This document shows, one piece after another, positions 59,416-64,000 of a stretch of 64,000 nt of DNA. The DNA is from Bacteroidaceae bacterium (lineage in GTDB: Bacteria; Bacteroidota; Bacteroidia; Bacteroidales; Bacteroidaceae): contig JAGAQY010000054.1 in NCBI GenBank assembly GCA_017622495.1, positions 1-64,000 of the forward strand, written 5' to 3'. The position numbers and the translations under genes are program-made. The notes beneath the pieces are model-generated. The model was not told the DNA's origin, made no database searches, and was given only the letters and a program-made list of their open reading frames with translations. Each line of letters starts with the position of its first letter. Positions within the stretch are counted from its first letter, which is position 1.

Positions 59416-60513
59416 TCAACTTTTTTCCTCTTCATTCTTCTCCAGCAACTCCTTCGGATAGTTGATGAGGTATTTCTTGTCATTGGCGAGGGTCACCATG
59501 GCCAGTTCGTCGAAGTTATTACAAGCGCGGGTGAATTTACCGTACTTATAATTGGTAAACACTTTACCCCGCATGCTCAGTCCGCGACAGGTGCGCGGGC
59601 GCTGAAACCAAATGAACTTCTTTAAGTATGTAGTAGACGGTTCCAACTCTTTTCGGGTCACAAATTGTATGCTTTCAATGTTGTCAAGCACTATTGTTTT
59701 TTGGTGCGAAGACAACAATATGGTAATCCGGTCTGTTCCTATTCTGATATGCTCGACAGTCTCTATTATCATACTTAGCCCGAAAGGTAACAATAGGAAA
59801 ACAGTAACCAGAAGCAAAACGAAGAATTCGGCAAACATCCCTTGGAATAGAAGGGCGATAAGGGCAATAAATGCCAAGGTGATGGATATTACAGCTAAAA
59901 CGCGTCCTACTCTCCACTTTAGTTTCAGCTTAGGCTTATATACATATATGTCTTCCGTTTGTCCGAACAACTCCTTCGGGTAGTTGATGAGGTACTTCTT
60001 GCCATCAGTACAAGTGACCATGGCAATCTCGTTGAAGTTCACGCAAATTCGAGTATATCCGCCATATTTCGTACTGGAAAATTTGTCGGCTTCCATGCTG
60101 AGTCCATATTGAGTGGATTTTGTCCCGGATTTCGATTTGTATGATGTATCTTCGTTTAGTTCCTCCTTTGTTACATGCACTATGCTTGATACTCCCTCCA
60201 ATATCGTTTTACCACCAATGCGGACTATCGTTATCCTTCCTGGCTCTATCGTGGTATGGCGAATCGCTCCCTTACCACTGCGAGCGGAGAGATACAATAT
60301 TACAGCAAGTGCTATGGCCAAAAGAACAGCCACTGCGAGAACGAGAGATGCAGTGTTGCCGATATTGCATATTATAAGAAGTATGAATATCAATCCTGCA
60401 GTCTTGTAAAGAAAAACATAATCTTTCTTCAGTTGTGCGAGATCTCGCACAAAATAGGCGAGGCTCCACCTGAATGTATATCTGTTCGTCTTTTCGTTCT
60501 TATCGTATGCCAT
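59416..60513 (-). CDS. Membrane protein with two copies of a 2TM plus PH-like module
   Basis: 365 aa in two halves of similar design. Each half has two hydrophobic segments (about residues 40-75 and 210-250) followed by a beta-rich domain. Those end with TKYGGYTRICVNFNEIAMVTCTDGKKYLINYPKELFG in the first and YKYGKFTRACNNFDELAMVTLANDKKYLINYPKELLE in the second. The beta domains resemble bacterial PH (YdbT/YdbS-like) domains in strand pattern. The duplication is clear at protein level. The function is unknown; an inner-membrane location is inferred. Own -7 box at 60548-60555. Confidence 0.7.
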   Translation of the reverse strand: MAYDKNEKTNRYTFRWSLAYFVRDLAQLKKDYVFLYKTAGLIFILLIICNIGNTASLVLAVAVLLAIALAVILYLSARSGKGAIRHTTIEPGRITIVRIGGKTILEGVSSIVHVTKEELNEDTSYKSKSGTKSTQYGLSMEADKFSSTKYGGYTRICVNFNEIAMVTCTDGKKYLINYPKELFGQTEDIYVYKPKLKLKWRVGRVLAVISITLAFIALIALLFQGMFAEFFVLLLVTVFLLLPFGLSMIIETVEHIRIGTDRITILLSSHQKTIVLDNIESIQFVTRKELEPSTTYLKKFIWFQRPRTCRGLSMRGKVFTNYKYGKFTRACNNFDELAMVTLANDKKYLINYPKELLEKNEEEKS

Positions 60514-60547
60514 ATCGTTGTAGTGTCATAAATGCGCTTGTTGGCTG

Positions 60548-60555
60548 CAAATATA
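60548..60555 (-). promoter_or_regulatory. -7 box (TATATTTG) for the duplicated membrane protein gene
   Basis: TAnnTTTG match on the minus strand, 35 bases before the start at 60513. Confidence 0.65.
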
Positions 60556-60625
60556 GGCAAAAATCTATGACTTGCCGCATAGCGCGGCAGTCTTTTTCTG
60601 ATCAAAGGGATAGTAAAGGCTGGAG

Positions 60626-60724
60626 ATGGAGGTGATCAAGATAAAACTGTTGCAGGACTACGATGTGGCCAGCGGTGAGGTGGCTTACCGTGAAGATACT
60701 TTCGTTCGCTGTGAAAAATATTGA
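60626..60724 (+). CDS. Possible 32-aa ORF or gene remnant
   Basis: ATG 60626 opens a 32-codon frame (MEVIKIKLLQDYDVASGEVA...) with normal codon use and no clear promoter. It may be the surviving piece of a degraded gene or a small protein. It lies in the 317-bp gap between the duplicated membrane protein and mscS. No family recognised; low confidence. Confidence 0.25.
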   Translation: MEVIKIKLLQDYDVASGEVAYREDTFVRCEKY

Positions 60725-60735
60725 AGCAAGCTTCA

Positions 60736-60764
60736 TATTTCTCGCTCACTTATTCGTATCTTTG
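60736..60764 (+). promoter_or_regulatory. Extended promoter of mscS (-7 TATCTTTG)
   Basis: TATCTTTG at 60757-60764, preceded by ATTTCTCGCTCACTTATTCG, the same extended motif as at the mutS2, nadE and paaI-like genes. It lies 67 bases before ATG 60831. Confidence 0.75.
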
Positions 60765-60830
60765 CAGTGAACAAAGATGGTGCATTGCACCATTCTTATT
60801 GTATAACCATTAAAAAGACTTGTAATACAC

Positions 60831-62021
60831 ATGAATCCGATTCTCCTGCGCTGGCTGGCTCCCTTGGGTGTCACTGCCACAAGTAAAACGTGGATTTATT
60901 GGCTCATCGCTGTAGCCGCCATAGCACTTGTCGTGTATATCGCCGATGTCATCTGCCGATGCGCCATCATCCCTCTGGTTAGGAAATTTACCCAGGCCAC
61001 GCGTGCCACGTGGGACAATATCCTGATCAACGATATGCTGCTCAAGGATGTCAGCCGCCTGGTGCCCCCCATCCTCATCGCCGTGCTCATGCCCCTGGCC
61101 TTCTCGCACGGTCATCCCACGCTCGACCTCCTGCTCAAGGTCAACCTCATCTACCTCATAGCCATCATAGCCAAGCTGCTGTGCACGTTCCTCTCGGCCC
61201 TGTACGACCTCTCCAGCCATCAGGACCGCCTCAAGAACCACCCCATCAAGGGCATCTACCAGATGCTCAAGATCGTGGTCATCTGCGTGGCCCTCATCAT
61301 CGTGGTCAGCATCCTCATCAACAAGAACCCCGGCTACATACTCACCGCCCTGGGAGCCTCGGCCGCCGTGCTCATGCTCGTGTTCAAGGACACCATCATG
61401 GGTCTCGTGGCAGGCGTGCAGCTCTCGGCCAACGACATGCTGCGCCCCGGCGACTGGATCACCATGCCCAAGTATGTGGCCGACGGCGATGTGGAGGAGG
61501 TGACCCTCACCACCGTCAAGGTGCGCAACTGGGACAAGACCATCACCACCATACCGCCCTATGCCCTCGTGAGCGACTCGTTCCAGAACTGGCGCGGCAT
61601 GCAAGAGAGCGGCGGCCGCCGTGTCAAGCGCTCCGTATACGTCGACATGCGCTCCATCTCGTTCTGCAGCGACGAGCAGATGGCCGAGTTTGAGCGTCGC
61701 GGCTGGCTCGAAGGCGTCGAGCGGGAAGACAAGTTCGTGGTCAACCTCCACGTCTTCCGCAACTACCTCGAGGACTATCTCCAGCATCATCCCCGCGTCA
61801 ACAGCGGCATGACCATCATGGTGCGCCAGCTGCAGCCCACCGCGCAGGGCCTTCCCCTGGAGCTCTACTTCTTCTCCGACGGCACCGAGTGGGTCCCCTA
61901 CGAGCACCTGCAGAGCGAGATCTTCGAGCACGTGTTTGCCGTGATGCCCACCTTCGGCCTCCGCGTCTTCCAGTCGCCCATGGGCATCGACTTCAGCGGT
62001 CATGAGGAGTTTGCTTTGTGA
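60831..62021 (+). CDS. Mechanosensitive channel, MscS/YbdG family
   Basis: 396 aa. Several N-terminal helices (~20-170) are followed by the MscS pore helix (LTALGASAAVLMLVFKDTIMGLVAGVQLSAND, ~176-208) and the beta domain (LRPGDWITMPKYVADGDVEEVTLTTVKVRNWDKTITTIPPYAL). The C-terminal extension and DGDVEEV insertion fit the YbdG-type subfamily. It opens on membrane tension to release solutes in hypo-osmotic shock. Normal length, own promoter. Confidence 0.93.
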   Translation: MNPILLRWLAPLGVTATSKTWIYWLIAVAAIALVVYIADVICRCAIIPLVRKFTQATRATWDNILINDMLLKDVSRLVPPILIAVLMPLAFSHGHPTLDLLLKVNLIYLIAIIAKLLCTFLSALYDLSSHQDRLKNHPIKGIYQMLKIVVICVALIIVVSILINKNPGYILTALGASAAVLMLVFKDTIMGLVAGVQLSANDMLRPGDWITMPKYVADGDVEEVTLTTVKVRNWDKTITTIPPYALVSDSFQNWRGMQESGGRRVKRSVYVDMRSISFCSDEQMAEFERRGWLEGVEREDKFVVNLHVFRNYLEDYLQHHPRVNSGMTIMVRQLQPTAQGLPLELYFFSDGTEWVPYEHLQSEIFEHVFAVMPTFGLRVFQSPMGIDFSGHEEFAL

Positions 62022-62053
62022 TGAATCGTTGGGATAAAAATCGGGCTTGATGC

Positions 62054-62083
62054 TTGCATATTGGTAAATATCGTTTACCTTTG
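62054..62083 (+). promoter_or_regulatory. Promoter of pheA (TTG-N19-TACCTTTG)
   Basis: TTG at 62054-62056 and TACCTTTG at 62076-62083 with 19-bp spacing, 68 bases before ATG 62152. Confidence 0.75.
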
Positions 62084-62151
62084 CATACGTTTTTTGAGGC
62101 CACAGCGATTGTTTGGGCCTGCTGAGAACAAATAGAAAACGACGGAACGGT

Positions 62152-63003
62152 ATGAAAAAAGTTGCGATACAAGGATTTGAGGGGTCGTATCATGATATAG
62201 CTACTAGACTCTTCTTTAAGGATGAAGAGACTGAACTAATCTGCTGCGAGACTTTTGGTGAAGTTTTTGAGTCGATGGCTGCCGACAGCGATGTAGTGGC
62301 GTTGGTGGCGATTGAGAACACCATTGCGGGCAGTTTGCTACATAACTATGAATTGTTGCGCGACAGTGGTGTCGTGATTGTGGGTGAGCAGAAACTGCGT
62401 ATAGCTCATTGTATATGTTGTTTGCCCGATGAAGATTGGTCTGATCTACATGAAGTGCATTCTCATCCTGTGGCACTGGCGCAATGTGAAACTTTCTTAC
62501 AGCACCATCCTGAGTTGAAGGCCGTACAAGCTGAAGATACAGCACTCAGTGCCAAAGAAATTATGGAGAAACAGTTAAGAGGTCATGCGGCCATATGCTC
62601 TGTCCATGCAGCCAAACTTTACGGTATGCGCATATTACAAGAAAATATCGAGACCAACAAGCACAATTTTACTCGTTTTCTTGTAGTGGCCGATCGTTGG
62701 CGTACCGATGAACTACGCGCCGAGGCGGTAAGCCGTCAGGCCGACAAGGCCAATATCGTCTTTTCCCTGCCTCATGAGGAGGGTAGCTTATCGGCCATAT
62801 TGTCTATCTTTACCTTTTATCGTATCAACCTAACCAAGATACAATCGCTCCCCATTATCGGACGCGAATGGGAATATATGTTTTATGTCGATGTGACGTT
62901 CAATAACTACACTCGTTTTAGGCAGAGCATCGATGCTGTGCGTCCGCTTACCAAGGAGATAACGATCTTGGGCGAATACAAGGCATTCGAAAGCAACCGA
63001 TAA
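62152..63003 (+). CDS. pheA: Prephenate dehydratase
   Basis: 283 aa from ATG 62152 (MKKVAIQGFEGSYHDIA). It converts prephenate to phenylpyruvate in phenylalanine synthesis. Visible: QGFEGSYHD at the start, VALVAIENTIAGSLLHNYELL (~62-82), the catalytic Thr-Arg-Phe in NFTRFLVV (~180) and a C-terminal ACT domain (EEGSLSAILSIFTFYRINLTKIQSLPI) for allosteric phenylalanine binding. There is no chorismate mutase domain, so this is the stand-alone form. Confidence 0.94.
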   Translation: MKKVAIQGFEGSYHDIATRLFFKDEETELICCETFGEVFESMAADSDVVALVAIENTIAGSLLHNYELLRDSGVVIVGEQKLRIAHCICCLPDEDWSDLHEVHSHPVALAQCETFLQHHPELKAVQAEDTALSAKEIMEKQLRGHAAICSVHAAKLYGMRILQENIETNKHNFTRFLVVADRWRTDELRAEAVSRQADKANIVFSLPHEEGSLSAILSIFTFYRINLTKIQSLPIIGREWEYMFYVDVTFNNYTRFRQSIDAVRPLTKEITILGEYKAFESNR

Positions 63004-63030
63004 GACAGTAGCTTAGCGTAGATACTTACT

Positions 63031-64000
63031 TTATTCCACCGCAACCTTTTCCTTGCCTATGATGTATAGGCCAGGGGCAAGGTTTGCGGTGGCTTTTGTT
63101 TTAGGTGCCTGTTTCTTCAATAGGCGGCCATCGATGGAGTATACGTCTACGAGGTTGCTGCCCTGTGCCGTGGTGTGGCTGATGCCTGTCTGTGGTGTGT
63201 AGGCCAATGCGATGTTGTCGAATCCCAGAATCTTCTCCGAGCCGTTGCTGGAGTGCGTGGCGCTGAAGCCGATGGTGGTGATTGCCTGGCCGTCGCTTCG
63301 GAAGTCGTGGCTTACCTGTTGCCAGGCCTCCTTGTTCTCGCTGGGGGTGAGCTCGGTGGGGGCGCCGCTGCCTGTCTTGACAAATACGATGCCGTTGCCG
63401 CCGAGTCCCGATTTCCATACGTCGGCCGTCAGGTGGTAGTCGCCTTCGGGCAGGCGCATCTCTTGGGAGAAGGTGATGGTAGATGTTCCCCAGTTTTGGC
63501 GCACCCAATAGGTGTGGTTGCCGCCGCCCGCGGGCTTGGGGCGCGACGCGAAGAAGTTGGCGAAGTAGAGGTCGCCGCTCTGCAGGGCGGTGAGGTCGTT
63601 GTTGTTGGCATTGGCATAGTCTACCGTCCACCCTTCGGGGATGTATATGGCGCGGTCGCTGCTCACGCCTGAGCCTTGCATCACGCTGTAGGTGCCCTCG
63701 AAGTCACCGTTGGCGAGTGCTGTGGGGTAGTCCTTCTCCTTGTATTCGATGCCTTGCAGGTCGCATATCTCCTCACGGGTGAGGGCGGTGTTGTAGAGGC
63801 GCAGGTCGTCGATGGTGCCGTCGAAATCCACGTTGTCGCTGGCGTAGTTGGAGTCCCACCACTGGGTGCGGCCTATGTAGTTGCGTGTGTCGGGCGCTAC
63901 CTGTGCCAGCATGTAGGGTTCGTTCTGGTTGGCTGTGCCGCTGGCATCCTCAGCTCCGTCGATATAGATGGTGGTGGTCTTGGTGGCTGCGTCGAAGGTT
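63031..64000 (-). CDS. Secreted LamG-like protein, C-terminal part (cut by the window edge)
   Basis: The frame is open to base 64000, so the start lies outside; at least 322 residues are visible. The first ~75 residues are the end of a LamG/concanavalin-like domain (TTTIYIDGAEDASG... NYIGRTQWWDS... DGTIDDLRLYNTALTREEI). A carbohydrate-binding-like beta-sandwich follows (NGDFEGTYSVMQGSG... ILGFDNIAL). It ends with a type A type IX secretion sorting tail (VDVYSIDGRLLKK...LAPGLYIIGKEKVAVE). It is probably a glycan-active or glycan-binding surface protein. The catalytic domain, if any, is outside the window. Confidence 0.75.
   Translation of the reverse strand, partial: TFDAATKTTTIYIDGAEDASGTANQNEPYMLAQVAPDTRNYIGRTQWWDSNYASDNVDFDGTIDDLRLYNTALTREEICDLQGIEYKEKDYPTALANGDFEGTYSVMQGSGVSSDRAIYIPEGWTVDYANANNNDLTALQSGDLYFANFFASRPKPAGGGNHTYWVRQNWGTSTITFSQEMRLPEGDYHLTADVWKSGLGGNGIVFVKTGSGAPTELTPSENKEAWQQVSHDFRSDGQAITTIGFSATHSSNGSEKILGFDNIALAYTPQTGISHTTAQGSNLVDVYSIDGRLLKKQAPKTKATANLAPGLYIIGKEKVAVE

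Noticed and set aside
60810..62003. 397-codon open frame on the minus strand opposite mscS
   Set aside because: Shadow frame produced by GC-rich codons of mscS (Asp/His/Glu/Val-rich, no motif). mscS has clear motifs and a promoter.

Overview
The window reads as Bacteroidota, order Bacteroidales, most like a Prevotellaceae/Bacteroidaceae gut or oral anaerobe. Evidence: many genes are preceded by the Bacteroidota -7 box TAnnTTTG, with no recognisable Shine-Dalgarno sequences. The family content is typical of the group: NigD-like lipoprotein, DUF4954, PPi-dependent phosphofructokinase, a mutarotase-SSS fusion for sialic acid, and secreted proteins ending in a 'GLYI' type IX secretion sorting tail. 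There are no phage structural genes, integrases or IS transposases, no rRNA and no CRISPR array. One tRNA is present, tRNA-Ser(UGA).

Layout. 0-3 kb: a DUF3987 P-loop protein followed by a DUF1016 PD-(D/E)XK nuclease gene that sits between two 79-bp direct repeats; the first repeat is the 3' end of the DUF3987 gene. 3-9.8 kb: a large surface protein (minus), then DMP19-like, NigD-like, Yip1, smpB and a nucleoside-recognition membrane protein (plus). 9.9-16.4 kb: an acid-resistance region with gadC (minus) and gadB (plus), separated by a SHOCT membrane protein, a YD-repeat-like lipoprotein and 1.25 kb of structured non-coding DNA. 16.5-19.3 kb: methionine synthase split in two at a 7-bp tandem repeat. 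19.4-31.6 kb: pfp, a GH25 lysozyme, a PI-PLC-like protein, prmA, a Ser/Arg-rich envelope protein with an outer-membrane barrel, a TRIC/UPF0126 channel and mutS2. 31.9-46 kb: a secreted duplicated OB-like protein, tRNA-Ser, an acyltransferase, a thioesterase, gdhA, a Dna2-like nuclease-helicase, a lytic transglycosylase, udk and nadE. 45.3-47.7 kb: a 1.36-kb non-coding stretch with a hairpin-rich element bounded by perfect 21-bp inverted repeats and a candidate structured RNA, followed by an AT-rich orphan glycosyltransferase. 47.8-56 kb: sialic acid catabolism (AGE epimerase, mutarotase/SSS transporter, nanA) with DUF4954 and nagB nearby. 56-64 kb: recA, dnaK, a duplicated PH-like membrane protein, mscS, pheA and the C-terminal part of a LamG-like secreted protein.

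How the genes work together: gadB and gadC make a proton-consuming glutamate/GABA cycle and gdhA supplies glutamate. The nan genes import sialic acid and convert it to GlcNAc; nagB completes entry to glycolysis, where pfp acts. smpB, recA, mutS2, the Dna2-like protein and dnaK are housekeeping maintenance genes.

The most unusual signals are non-coding: (1) heptanucleotide (7-bp period) tandem arrays, usually just after stop codons but also inside coding regions; (2) CTAGG arrays with an exact 10-bp period just after two stop codons; (3) three copies of a hairpin with covarying arms and a conserved 16-nt loop; (4) a ~380-nt structured transcript candidate with competing antiterminator/terminator-like pairings; (5) the repeat-flanked nuclease gene. 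All functions are read from sequence by eye. No database search or folding calculation was possible.
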